In this document: positions 9,981-20,444 of the stretch, in pieces
Layout of the letters: the number at the start of each line of letters is the position of its first letter
Numbering within the stretch: the first letter of the stretch is position 1
From: Skeletonema tropicum
Taxonomy: Eukaryota > Bacillariophyta > Thalassiosirophyceae > Thalassiosirales > Thalassiosiraceae
Direction: 5' to 3'
DNA: 64,000 nt
NCBI GenBank assembly: GCA_037178625.1
Contig: CM074142.1
Location: 1,054,001-1,118,000, forward strand
Notes under the pieces: model-generated
Database searches by the model: none
The model's input: the letters and a program-made list of their open reading frames with translations, nothing else
What the model was told of the DNA's origin: nothing
Position numbers and translations under genes: made by a program

Positions 9981-10574
9981 TTAGTGTGTGCCCATCTCCC
10001 CTTTTGTAGGGTAGCGCAGTGAGTCAAAGAATGAGTCAGCCACAGTATTAAAGCACTCCGTATTAACTGCTCTACTTCCATATCTTCCCTGAATAGTTGC
10101 CTTGACTTGAACCAATGGAAAGTTAAACTCTGTGAGGAGGTGTTGGTAATTCTTGCGTCCATGAATCCACGGATCACCTCTAAGGTCACTTTGCTGCTTC
10201 GTGAAGTCCAACTCTTCTTTCTTCCAATACTTTATTTCGTATTTTTCAGTGGGATAGTAGAAGGATAACATAGATCTAGCTTCGAACATTTTATAGGATT
10301 TGGTGAGTGCCTTTTCATGATAGTCAACTACACACTGTTTCATCCCAGACTCGGAACATTTCAAGAAAGCACTGTCAGTGCAGGAATGATTAAGGAACCT
10401 CTGCAGACCCAGTGGCATAAAACCTCGATATACACTCTCATCCCATTTTGGAACAATGCTTGTGATGTGATTTGATGAAAAATGTAAAAAAGGACGAGGT
10501 ACGAGGTCAGTTGTCAAAAGATTTTGGCAGACGGAAACATGTCTCTTCACGAGTAGGAGCCAGAATTCAAACAC
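9981..10574 (-). CDS. Unrecognised protein, 3' exon(s)
   Basis: An open minus-strand frame of about 197 codons with stop at 9981. Its first codon is GTG and ATTATAG ends directly before TGTTTGAATT at about 10574, so a 5' exon spliced there is likely and no start is assigned. The translation includes GLQRFLNHSCTDSAFLKC, QCVVDYHEKALTKSYKMFEA and RGDPWIHGRKNYQHLLTEF. Conserved-looking Cys and Trp residues suggest a real protein, perhaps secreted or lumenal, but I do not recognise the family. Confidence 0.4.
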   Translation of the reverse strand: MFEFWLLLVKRHVSVCQNLLTTDLVPRPFLHFSSNHITSIVPKWDESVYRGFMPLGLQRFLNHSCTDSAFLKCSESGMKQCVVDYHEKALTKSYKMFEARSMLSFYYPTEKYEIKYWKKEELDFTKQQSDLRGDPWIHGRKNYQHLLTEFNFPLVQVKATIQGRYGSRAVNTECFNTVADSFFDSLRYPTKGEMGTH

Positions 10575-10958
10575 TATAATTCACTTACCCTCCGTTCAGG
10601 CTTAGAAGCTTCAGGCTTCGTCCATTTGCTGAACTATTTTCATCAATATCAAAGCCAAAGGCCAAAGCCAAAGCAAGATTTTGGCCACCTTGTTTGCCGA
10701 AGCCGAAGCCAAAGCTCAAACGACAAGCCGGATGCCGGAGAAGTTGGAGGAAGTGGTACTCAACGTTCTCTATGCTCGCTATTCTATCACACATTTTTCG
10801 TCAGCCAGAGAAATCCTGCCTTTGAGAGGAACTGATGTGAATGACGGCTCAATGTCGATCTCTGAAAATTTCTCATCGAGTGTGAACATCATATTCACAC
10901 AGAGATAAATCTCACTTCATGTTGTAAAAGAGATGAACAGTTCATACTTTTTCCATTA

Positions 10959-11962
10959 GAGTGTCCACACAAAGCTAAATTTGTAACAAATTTGTAATAA
11001 ATTTGTAATACATTTGTAGTTGCAAATTTGACGAGTTTTGTGTGTCCACACAGCTTTCCAAATTTGCAGTTAGTCACTCTCGATTTTTGGGGGCTCGACG
11101 AATTCCTAGGAAAAAGTCGAATACCATCACACATCATCTCCTCATCGAAACATCGGCCACGCCCACAAGTAGTACGTACGCCTCATCGATACAAAGATAC
11201 GTCATATACTACTACGTGAACCATGTCAGGACGTAGGCGACGTCGTCAAGATGCCGACGACGAAGACTAGGAGGAGATACTTCAATTCGGTGAGCGCCGC
11301 GCACGCCGCAAGGTATCTTGGGAGTATCGAGATTCTAGCTCTCTGTCACCAATTGAGAGGATGGAGCAAGCTATGCATTATCGCGTTGCTGCCAATATGA
11401 TAGAGTTTTCTACTTAACTCCTTATTATTATTGCCGCCCTATTCGCTCGGCGGTATCGGCTGCCGCTGCAACATTGAGGTGAAGGTTGTTGAGAGGAGCA
11501 GCAGCTGCAGCACCAGAGGAGCGATGCGGCCTCCCAACGCCAGAAGGAGAGACGAGGGATGGAAAGCTACCACCAGCAGGGTGATTATTTGGAGCAGAGA
11601 GATTGGTCGAAGACATGAGGAGAACAGCTTGGTGATAAAATGGACTTGCCATTATTTATGAGCACATCTACATATTTTATGGACGGAGCGATCGGAGTGA
11701 TCATCGTGTCCAGAAAGACGCTGAAGATGGTCTTGGAGACAGCTGCTCAGTGACGTGTCCAAAATTTAGGGCGCATTTTAGGGGGCAATGGATACATACG
11801 AAGGAATTGGTATGAATCCAAATTTGTAGGTTTTTCTACAATTGTTAGGAGTATACAAAATCCTATATATATACAAATTTGTAATTTGAGATTTTGCAAA
11901 TTTGTAAGCCATGCTTACAAATTGTACAAAATTTCCTACAAATTTGCCGTGTGTGGACACTC
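10959..11962. mobile_element. TIR element with TA target duplication (Tc1/mariner-like MITE), about 1.0 kb
   Basis: The ends are GAGTGTCCACAC at 10959 and its complement ending at 11962, flanked by TA on both sides (10957-10958 and 11963-11964), as expected for Tc1/mariner insertion. Subterminal regions are full of AAATTTGTA / TACAAATTT words in both orientations. Inside, from 11222 on the plus strand, is a short frame starting MSGRRRRRQDADDED. It meets a TAG and then stays open for about 50 codons (through MEQAMHYRVAANMIEF). On the minus strand (11428-11652) a 74-codon Ala/Ser/Pro-rich frame starts at an ATG. No DDE transposase is seen. Confidence 0.65.
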
Positions 11963-11969
11963 TAATTAA

Positions 11970-12147
11970 GGGTGGTCAATGTTTTTTATCTGAATCTGAA
12001 TCTGAAACGTTCACCTTCCTGATTTACTTATGCCTCTTTCCAATCCGCGATCATCCGGCATCAAAATTGTTGAAGATGTGACATTTGCAACACATCACGG
12101 AGGAACGTCAACGTTTCAGATAGATTCAGAATCAGTGGCGTTCACCC
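11970..12147. mobile_element. Short palindromic MITE with TTAA flanks
   Basis: About 178 bp begin GGGTG and end CACCC, flanked on both sides by TTAA (11966-11969 and 12148-12151). The inner arms match as inverted repeats (TCTGAATCTGAAACGTT near 12000, complement near 12110-12130). TTAA flanks fit piggyBac-type insertion; no coding capacity. Confidence 0.55.
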
Positions 12148-12155
12148 TTAATTAA

Positions 12156-13761
12156 AAGGTGGAACAGAACTAACCTCAAGTACTATTCCTAACGTACAAT
12201 CGCTTTTTTGGCCGTACGTAGAGGGACGATTCCTATCGTGGCCTCAAATTCGCTAATCGGTACCACTCAAATCCACCCTCCGAATAATATCATCTTTTAC
12301 ACCCTACCATGATGTCATCCACTCCTAGGGCCACAGTTATGCACAACTAATAAATACATCTATGATACTAGGCTTATCCGATCGTACACATCATAATCTA
12401 AGCGAAAACGACGGCAATACTCAGTTGATGTATCGAAAATGAAGAAAATAACGTCGCCATAAATGGCATAAAATCCACAACTTTTACCTCCTTTCATCCC
12501 TCCCACGGACGTTTACGTGATGATATACATATAAGGAGAGGGTTTCCTCGCATCAAATCGATAAATGATATATGGGGGACGTCTTTTGATACTTGGACTG
12601 TTCATAAACGTCACCAAATACATGATCAAGCAAATTCTATTGGTGAGAAACTTTCTATTTTCCTTCCTAGAGTGTATACAATAATCTACCTTATGAAGAG
12701 CCACCATCCGCAATTGAGTGGTTATCCGTGATTCCTACGATCATATAATTGCAATAGAAGACTTCTATGTGTTGGTGGTTCATCATGTTAGAGTTTAATA
12801 TCAGATAAACTATGTTATTATTTGTTATTATTTATGTAAATTATTATAAATGTAATACTTGATAAATATGATGTTTCTCTCAACATACATTGGTAGTATT
12901 ATTCCCACGGATGCATACTATCATAATAATAATGTATTGATGTTTCTTTGATCGTTATCTACGCCGTTTGCATTAATTGTCAGTTGATTGTTGTGTTCGA
13001 CGGAAACGAATTATTATGTATATTTTTTGTAACGTGTAGGCGACGTCGTGTGGACCTCATCTACCGCTCCAGAGTGCCAATCCGTCATCTATAATCATAT
13101 TAGAGTCGAGGGAGCGGGTTGTTTGCCTTCATCAGTTGTTTATTGTATCTTCTTATTGCACAGCAGTGCGGATAATAAAAAATATGAAAAATATGTCGAC
13201 ACAGAGTTACCGCCCTTCATGACGTCAACATCGGGCGATTGAGCGGCTACCAAGACACTGACGCTTCCCTATGGATATATACCGTTGGTAGGTGCGTCGT
13301 GGTGGCATCGTAAATGGTGATATCGATGATTACCCGAGGCATTAGTCGACAACATCAGTTGCATCGACCAATTTCCGTTACGTTGTGGGCATGGCTATTC
13401 TCTCCTACAGTAAGTCGTTCCAAGTGTCACTTTTCTGCATGCGATCTACAAATAGGGTTGTCTAGCATATATATGATTATTGATACTTGGTAGAATGGCG
13501 ATTTTGTGCTAATAGGCAGTCCACAATGGCATCATGGTGGTTGTGTCTTTGGCCGTTTGTGGTTGGTGAATGTTGGAGAAAGTGTGAAGAAGCAAACGGC
13601 CACTTTTCCTGCCCGTGGGCAAAAAGGTTGATGCGTGACTTGATTTGGCCGAATTTGTTTTCGCATGGGGGTATATTAATTCCTACTGTAGGTCTACGGG
13701 GCCATCTTCACTAGATAAACAGCTACTTTTACTAGGCAAAAAGTTAGTTCTGTTCCACCTT
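12156..13761. mobile_element. TIR element, about 1.6 kb, abutting the fascin-like gene
   Basis: A perfect 19-bp inverted repeat, AAGGTGGAACAGAACTAAC, lies at 12156-12174, with its complement at 13743-13761. The interior is AT-rich (notably 12750-13030) and carries no frame I can identify. The exact target duplication is ambiguous because the left flank TTAA is shared with the neighbouring MITE. Its right end lies 29 bp before the ATG at 13791, so the element probably supplies 5' sequence to that gene. Confidence 0.6.
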
Positions 13762-13790
13762 AATTGTCCTCCTACTCCACAAATAGCAAC

Positions 13791-14678
13791 ATGCAGCTAA
13801 CTTTCACACTTCCTTGCCTGGAAGAGTCTGGACACGAGCTCTGCTTCCTTTCCAGTCCAAGCCACGATCGTCGCGTAGGCAGCAACATCCACGGAAATCT
13901 ATACATGACTAAAAATTGGAAGGGCTGGGAAGTGTGGCGCTTCATTAGAGATGAATCTGACGGTCACTTTATCATTACATCGTGGGCACATGACATGAAA
14001 GTCCTGTGCTCCAGACCTGATGGTCAGGTTTATGTCACAGCAAACAAAGAGGGAACATGGGAAAAGTGGAGGATCGTATCGCATCCAAAGTTGGAATGTT
14101 TGAAAATCGAGTCAGTGGAGCACCGCCGCTTTCTTTCCTTCAGTGGTCAAGACCTTTATACGGAGAATGAGGATGGAGACGACACTTCTTGGTTCATCGA
14201 ACCGGCTCACGGCAATCAGTTCTATCTATCTGCAACGTCTCATGACAAGAGAGTGTCAAGTAGCAGTGAGCACCCTTTCTCTTCAAAGAACCGCGAGGCT
14301 TGGGAGAAGTGGGTTATTGAACCATTAGTTGAGGAAATTGGTCAATACACCATCCGTTCTGTGGAGCACGGCAAGTATCATGGTGCTGAAGAAGATGGCA
14401 GGATTACAGTGAATAGGAAAAAGCAGCTTTGGACAATTGCTGTCTCCACGCAAGAAGAAGGAGGAGGATACCTTCTTTACTCCACTGAACTTGGTAGAGG
14501 GTTGACATTAGATGAAAATGGGAATCTCTATGCTGCGAAAGACGGCGACAACCGCGAAACTTGGCAGCTTGAACCAATCCTAGAGAATATAACTGGATCT
14601 GAGAACGAGTACGAAGGGGTAGCAGTTGATGAACCTGAAAAGTATCCGCCGCTCTGCTCGTGGCGATTGTTTCTTTAG
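13791..14678 (+). CDS. Fascin-like beta-trefoil repeat protein
   Basis: A single-exon frame of 295 aa from the ATG at 13791. The product is built from repeats of about 40-45 residues ending in a Trp-rich strand: GWEVWRFI, TWEKWRIV, DDTSWFIEP, AWEKWVIEP, KKQLWTIAV and ETWQLEP. Each begins with a segment such as HDRRVGSNIHGNLYMT or HDKRVSSSSEHPFSS. This is the pattern of a beta-trefoil of the fascin/actin-cross-linking type, with about six repeats and so perhaps two trefoils. Such domains bind actin or other ligands; which applies here cannot be told. No signal peptide is seen, so a cytosolic protein is likely. The 5' flank is a transposable-element end. Confidence 0.65.
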   Translation: MQLTFTLPCLEESGHELCFLSSPSHDRRVGSNIHGNLYMTKNWKGWEVWRFIRDESDGHFIITSWAHDMKVLCSRPDGQVYVTANKEGTWEKWRIVSHPKLECLKIESVEHRRFLSFSGQDLYTENEDGDDTSWFIEPAHGNQFYLSATSHDKRVSSSSEHPFSSKNREAWEKWVIEPLVEEIGQYTIRSVEHGKYHGAEEDGRITVNRKKQLWTIAVSTQEEGGGYLLYSTELGRGLTLDENGNLYAAKDGDNRETWQLEPILENITGSENEYEGVAVDEPEKYPPLCSWRLFL

Positions 14679-14807
14679 GAGTATTTGCGCTGGAAATATT
14701 ACCTACCTGTTGTTAAGTGCTTTTTAATCTCTAGAATTGTGGCACCTAGAAATCATTACATCTTTCTACTAGAGATAGACCGCGTTACCAATCACTAAAT
14801 GTCTCCC

Positions 14808-16115
14808 TCAAGGGAATCCACATCCAAGTTCGGTAAGCGTCTTGAACGCAGCGCCGAAATCAACCTTCAATTTCTCTTCATCCTCAGCATACATCTCCAA
14901 AATAGGCCTGAAATCTGGATCCCATGCCAATATCATATCCGACAAAAGCATCATTTGGTTCGGGTCGTCACTCGATACACCCTTCTTCTGATTCACAAAT
15001 TGTCGGTTGCCAGGTGCAGGTCTCAACTCCGCTGAACCTTGTTCATCCAGCCAAGTATCACCGTGAGACACCAACGTCCATTCATCCTCGATCATGTCAG
15101 TCGCATACTCATTACTAAACTCTGTCATATTCTCCACCCAAGGTCCAGCATACCCCGATGCATTGGGGTGACATCTGCCATAAACATGCCCTCCACACAA
15201 CAACGCAACAATCTCTTGATCATTAAATCCCATTCGATAAAATACTTCATTTCTCACATGGGTACAAAGTCCCTCCCATCCCTTCACCTTTCCAGTCTCA
15301 TCAAGACTTGATGATACATTACTATCATCGAGATGAGGACAGCAATACTTCTCAGCGGCAGGTAACCGTCCATAGGACATTTGTTCCCAATAACTTTCAT
15401 CTTGATAATCCACTCGTCCTCCCTGGAATTCAATCACAGGACCACCCGTAACCTCCAATCCAACATAGGACGCCAATATCCACAAATCCGAATAACTAAT
15501 TTCCGGAAATTTCTTTTTTACCGGTTCGAGGAATGCACGTGCGGGTGCCAAGCCGGCATTTTCTGGATCGGCCGCTTCATTTTGAAATCTCATGCCTGCT
15601 CCGTTGGACCCACCGGTACCGGTGGCGGCATCGTAGGTTCCACTGGAATGCCACGCGAGTCGGAGGAAGATGGGTGCTAGTGATCCATCGTCCCAGGAGG
15701 GGTTGTCCATGATTGATTTGAGTTCTTCGCGGATGGCATCGTAGTTGGCGTGGAAGGGACATCCTCCTGGAGCGACGGCCGAAGAAGAAGCAGAAGAAGC
15801 AACAGTTGTAGTGCTTACAGGAGATGATTTCGACCATGATCCCAGCCCATACGATTTCTTCTTTGTGGGAGTAGTAGGTGCTTTAATGAATGCATCTGAT
15901 TTTGAAACCGTATTGGCTTTGTTGGCATCCTCCCATGGATTTCTAGTAGCTACACCTCCTCCAGACGATGATGATGGTGACGACTTGCTTTTGTTCCATG
16001 AGCCAATGCCATAACCAGCGAGAGCAGAGGATGTACGGGGCGGTTGGGGGGCTAGGAAGGCATCTGTTCCGCCTAGTGCGGCTGTGGCGGAGAGGGCTAG
16101 AAGGCTGAATTTCAT
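14808..16115 (-). CDS. Plastid-targeted class I haem peroxidase (APX/CcP type)
   Basis: A single-exon frame of 435 aa. The N-terminus is a signal peptide followed by TDAFLAP, the diatom plastid-import motif with Phe at +1. A low-complexity region carries two copies of a motif, YGIGSWNKS (about 35-43) and YGLGSWSKS (about 89-97). The peroxidase domain starts near 120. The distal site is LRLAWHSSG (R152, W155, H156); the proximal site is LLCGGHVYGRCH (H310). GYAGPWVENMTEFSNEY supplies a Trp (W326) at the position that carries the CcP radical. Family members reduce hydrogen peroxide using ascorbate or cytochrome c; in a diatom plastid, ascorbate is the likelier donor. Divergent from the gene at 16345. 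Confidence 0.9.
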   Translation of the reverse strand: MKFSLLALSATAALGGTDAFLAPQPPRTSSALAGYGIGSWNKSKSSPSSSSGGGVATRNPWEDANKANTVSKSDAFIKAPTTPTKKKSYGLGSWSKSSPVSTTTVASSASSSAVAPGGCPFHANYDAIREELKSIMDNPSWDDGSLAPIFLRLAWHSSGTYDAATGTGGSNGAGMRFQNEAADPENAGLAPARAFLEPVKKKFPEISYSDLWILASYVGLEVTGGPVIEFQGGRVDYQDESYWEQMSYGRLPAAEKYCCPHLDDSNVSSSLDETGKVKGWEGLCTHVRNEVFYRMGFNDQEIVALLCGGHVYGRCHPNASGYAGPWVENMTEFSNEYATDMIEDEWTLVSHGDTWLDEQGSAELRPAPGNRQFVNQKKGVSSDDPNQMMLLSDMILAWDPDFRPILEMYAEDEEKLKVDFGAAFKTLTELGCGFP

Positions 16116-16344
16116 GGTTGTTTGATGTTTGTGTGGACCGTGTGTGTTGTGAGTTGAAGATAGCTCACGGAACAGTGATGTGCGTCAGCAAGGTGATGTC
16201 CCGCCAAAAAACTTGACACCCTCATGCGAATCCTTGCCTTCTCAAAAAGATTCGAAAATGAACCTCCTCCGCAAAACCCGGTTGTGTGTTCAATGAGTTG
16301 TCAGTATTTATCTCTCCGCTGGTGCATTAAATTATAGGTTCACA
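16116..16344. promoter_or_regulatory. Divergent promoter between peroxidase and glutamate-synthase-like genes
   Basis: Only 229 bp separate the two ATGs, so promoters for both strands must lie here. No motif can be assigned with confidence. Confidence 0.45.
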
Positions 16345-18320
16345 ATGAGCAAAACCATGCTAAGAGCGTCTTCGTCAGTCATCATCAACGGCAGCAAATA
16401 TCGTCGTCACTCGACTCCGATCCAAATCACCAGAGTCTTCCTCTCCTCCTCCTCCTCATCATCATCGAGCAAAGACAGCCGCAAAAAATCAGCATTCATC
16501 CGGTCCGTCTCAGCCGGCCTTCCAGATTGGATCGAACACTGGTCACGAGATAACTTTCGCAAGGTTGGCTATGGATTGGCTCTATCTATCCCAGCCGTAG
16601 CCTTGCTTGGCAACAACCCCATCCTCACAATCGGAGTAGCGAGCACCACAGCAGTGTATTGGGCGGTTGGCCTGAACGATATTCAGCAGACGAATCAAAC
16701 GATACGACGCAATTTTCCCGTATTAGGTAATATGAGGTACCTACTCGAAATGATTCGACCAGAGATTCGACAATATTTTGTAGAAGGAGATAATGAGGCA
16801 GTGCCGTATTCTCGAGCACAACGAACGATTGTATATGAACGTGCCAAGGGTTTGGAATGTACAATGCCATTTGGTACAAGAAGGGATGCCACGGCTGTGG
16901 GCTTTGAATGGGTCAATCATAGTTTATACCCGACGAAGATTGGTGAACAGCGTGTGATTATTGGGCAGCATAACAAATCAACTACTCAACCCTACTCTGC
17001 TTCATTATTGAACATCAGTGCAATGAGTTATGGAGCTTTATCAGATCGAGCCATCCTTGCTCTGAGTAGTGGTGCAAAACTTGGAAATTTTTATCATAAT
17101 ACGGGTGAGGGATCGATGAGTAGATTTCACAAAGAAGGAGGGGGGGATTTGGTGTGGAATATTGGCACTGCCTACTTTGGCTGTGGCGACTTTAAAAAAG
17201 ATGGGTCTCGAGTGTTTGATCCAACTTTATTTGAAGAGAATGCACAGTACGCTAAAATGATTGAGATTAAGCTATCACAGGGAGCCAAGCCAGGCCATGG
17301 TGGGTTACTACCCAAAGAGAAAATTACAAAGGAGATTGCAGATGCGAGGGATCTACCTTGGCCTGTACTTCATGATTGCGTCTCGCCCGCTCGTCATTCG
17401 GCATTCTCGAATCCCTACGAGTTGTGTCAATTTATCAGTACACTTCGGGCTCTGAGTAAAGGTAAGCCCGTGGGCTTGAAACTCTGTATGGGTCATCCTG
17501 AAGAGTTTGCAGCGCTAGTGCGTGCATTTGTAGAAACCGGAGAAGCACCAGACTTTATCACGATAGATGGGACGGAAGGAGGAACTGGGGCTGCGCCACC
17601 AGAATTTTCGAATAGCGTTGGGATGCCTTTGAGTTTTGGTCTTTCGTATGCCCATGCAATGCTAGTGGGGGCTGGTTTGCGGGATCCTGTCGATAAATCC
17701 CAGTCCAAAGTTGCTCTGATTGGTTCGGGTAAAGTGTGTTCTGGGTTCTCAATGTGAGTAAGATACTGTTGATAAGTTGGGACATAAAACACTCAAACAT
17801 TCATTTATTGATGATACTTATTGTACTCTCTCCTTCTCTGTACTGTTTAACAGGTACAAGACATTTGCTCTAGGAGCTGATGTTTGTAACGCGGCTAGGA
17901 GCTTCCTCTTCTCTTTAGGATGTAGTAAGTTCCTCATTGCATTACTGTTATTGTTGCTTCACTCCCTTGCCTAACAATAAACTTGCTCCAGTTCAAGCTC
18001 TCAAATGTAACACCAACACTTGCCCAACAGGTATAACAACCCAAAACCGTGAACTTGTTTGGGGGTTAGACCCGGCATCGAAGCAAGTTCGTGTGGCCAA
18101 CTTTCATCGAGAGACAGTCAAATCATGCATAGAAATAATGGAGGCATCAGGTATTAATGCATGGGGCGAAATTCGTCCTCATCATGTTGGCATTCGTGTA
18201 GGTCTGGGACAGGCTAAAACATACGAAGATGTATTTGAGCACATGAAGGTATCAAAAGGTGAGCTGCTAGAAGGCAAGGGCCCACAAACCCTATTGGATT
18301 TGTACAACAACAAGCAGTAA
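16345..18320 (+). CDS. FMN-binding glutamate-synthase-family protein, three exons
   Basis: Exons are 16345-17753, 17854-17924 and 17992-18320; introns of 100 and 67 bp have GTGAGT/GTAAGT and AG ends and splice in frame to 602 aa. The body is the synthase domain of glutamate synthase: NISAMSYGALSDRAI, NTGEGSMSRFH, QGAKPGHGGLLPKEK, TIDGTEGGTGAAP, GSGKVCSGF, and after the splice YKTFALGADVCNAAR and CNTNTCPTGI (Fe-S and FMN region). The glutaminase domain is absent, as in the bacterial FMN-binding glutamate-synthase-like proteins, so an independent GOGAT role is unproven. The N-terminus is basic and Ser-rich, followed by one or two hydrophobic segments (about 75-105), suggesting an organellar or membrane location; mitochondrial is a guess. 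Confidence 0.85.
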
Positions 18321-18866
18321 ATGGAAACGCAAGCTCTCGATTTGATGCCCAGGGAGTACAAATTAGTCAATCATACTTTGGAATGTGATGTAGTGAACAG
18401 ATATTACTCCTATTTATCATTTTCAACTTCAACTTCTATTGCCATCTCAGTTAAGTTTAAGAGATGAAGTTAAATGAACCTACGGACCATGACGAAAAGA
18501 AGAAGTGTAGGTGATCATGTTTACGTTCCAAGGTGCAGAGACTCAATACTTACTTTTATCATGAGAAAGATACTTCCCATCAGTCTCATGCTACCTACTT
18601 ACATGCTTTTGTCATGAGAAGTGATCGACAGATGTTGGTTTATGAGTAAGTATGTCCGCGTTGTGACTTGTGTGATTTTTGAACGGTACCTACTCCTACG
18701 CACATATGTGAATGGCGCTAGACATTTCTCCGCCCAGCTGATTTACCACTTCTCGTGAACCACGGGAACCCGTGAACCATCGTGACGCTTGTACGATTGC
18801 TTTCAGCGCCGCCTGCCGCACTTTCTACAATATCCAATACATATATATCATCTCATTAACACAACG
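18321..18866. other. Intergenic, promoter side of the secreted hydrolase
   Basis: No gene seen. Two near-copies of CTTTT(A/G)TCATGAGAA lie near 18555 and 18606, and a short palindromic stretch (GTGAACCACGGGAACCCGTGAACC) is broken around 18757-18780. Their meaning is unknown. Confidence 0.35.
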
Positions 18867-20360
18867 ATGATCAATATCAATCCAACAGCAGCCACCTGCC
18901 TCCTCCTTTCCCTCCTGGCCACGGGCGGCGCCGTCAACAACATTCGCGGTGCTGCCATCGACAACCACAGTGAGCTCCGTGATCTAAGCTCGCCGTGCAG
19001 TTGCATTAGCACCATCGACTCCTCGTGCCATCCGAACTCCGAATGTGAGAGCCCCAACAAATGCACCAATCCAAACGGCAAGCATAAATGCAATGCCAGC
19101 GGCAATTATATCTGGCAAGCTCAATCGACGCCCCCTCCTACTCCTGCTCCAACGCCAATCCCAACTCCGCTTCCGACTGGTCCACAAACATGCCCCGAGC
19201 AATACTGCCCAACCTCTTCTCCAGCAAGAAAGCTCGAAGAAACATTGCCAAGAAGAGATGTAGTCCAATGCGATTTGGAGTTGGTCACGCTTCTGAACTA
19301 CACTGCCCCGGGCACTACCGATATTCTTATTGAACTCAAAGGACCAGTCGATTCAGCAGATGCATTAGACTTGGTCATTGCCGCCCCACATGGTGGTGAC
19401 TTGAAACCTACCTACATTGACAGTCGATCCGCTCCGCCCGGAAGTAGCATTGTCACTTCCAAGGACTCATACACACTCGAAGTATCTGAGCTACTTGCCC
19501 AAAGCCTCATCGATACATACTGTGCAGGAGTTCCCTATTTGATTATCAATCATCTTCACAGATCCAAGCTAGATGCAAATCGAGAACTTGACGAGGCTAC
19601 GGTCGGGATTGTGAATGGTGTGGATATCGCTACTGAAGCATGGAACAAATTCCACACCTACATCAACGATGCACAGGAATTTGTAAGGAGCAAGTTTGGG
19701 ACAAGTACTGGATCGGGTGTGACGGGCGTTAATGGATTATTCTTCGATATGCATGGCTACAAAGGAAACAACGGTGAATCTGATGCAAGTGCCACTACTG
19801 GTTGGAAGGACGATGTAAACATACACGGGGGACCATTTACTCAATGGGGATATCGATTATCTGATGATCCATCATTGACAACTTGCCCTATTGACAGTCT
19901 TACTGGCACCATTGGTAGTTTCACTCATGCACGTAGCCTGCCAAATCAGTCATACGAATGTCTAGTTCGAGGACCTAATTCAATGGGGTCCCGTGTGAAT
20001 GCCCTCCTCTCCAATGTTGCAGGCATTAGTGACTTGTGTGGACAAGGCACACCGTCGTTTGAATATCCATCTCCACATGCACTTGCCACGGATGTAACCT
20101 ACTGTAATGATGCAGCAGGTGGAGGAGAATGTCATTACTACTCGGGAGGCTTTGACGTTAGGATTCATGAACGCATGGACGTCGACTTGACTGTCCTTCC
20201 AGAGCCGACGTTGTCTGGAGAACATTTCAATGCATTGCAAGCAGAGTTGCCAAGGTGTATTCGTTTCGGCGGTGACACGATCAGGTCTGACTTTGCCAAT
20301 GTGTTGGCCCAAGCGACGATGGATTTCTTGAGAGACTTAAATGGCCCAATACCTTCGTAG
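18867..20360 (+). CDS. Secreted N-formylglutamate-amidohydrolase-like protein
   Basis: The first ATG of the frame is 18867, giving 497 aa. It begins with a signal peptide (ATCLLLSLLATGGAVNN), a Cys-rich segment (about 44-76) and a Pro-Thr linker (PTPAPTPIPTPLPT). The catalytic-looking domain shows the family signatures: APHGGD (174-178), HLHRSKLDANRE (H231, R232, D236, R239) and FFDMHGYKG (D294, H296). These are the zinc-ligand and substrate-binding motifs of the N-formylglutamate amidohydrolase fold. Those enzymes hydrolyse N-formyl-glutamate or related amides; a secreted eukaryotic member with a Cys-rich N-terminus may act on other extracellular amides. It converges with the large gene ending at 20445, 84 bp away. 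Confidence 0.7.
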   Translation: MININPTAATCLLLSLLATGGAVNNIRGAAIDNHSELRDLSSPCSCISTIDSSCHPNSECESPNKCTNPNGKHKCNASGNYIWQAQSTPPPTPAPTPIPTPLPTGPQTCPEQYCPTSSPARKLEETLPRRDVVQCDLELVTLLNYTAPGTTDILIELKGPVDSADALDLVIAAPHGGDLKPTYIDSRSAPPGSSIVTSKDSYTLEVSELLAQSLIDTYCAGVPYLIINHLHRSKLDANRELDEATVGIVNGVDIATEAWNKFHTYINDAQEFVRSKFGTSTGSGVTGVNGLFFDMHGYKGNNGESDASATTGWKDDVNIHGGPFTQWGYRLSDDPSLTTCPIDSLTGTIGSFTHARSLPNQSYECLVRGPNSMGSRVNALLSNVAGISDLCGQGTPSFEYPSPHALATDVTYCNDAAGGGECHYYSGGFDVRIHERMDVDLTVLPEPTLSGEHFNALQAELPRCIRFGGDTIRSDFANVLAQATMDFLRDLNGPIPS

Positions 20361-20444
20361 ACGGGATAATACCAAGTTAAATGCTGGTGTAGGTGCAGAA
20401 ATAACAATTATCTCAATAATTTTATCTGATATATTATGTATTGG

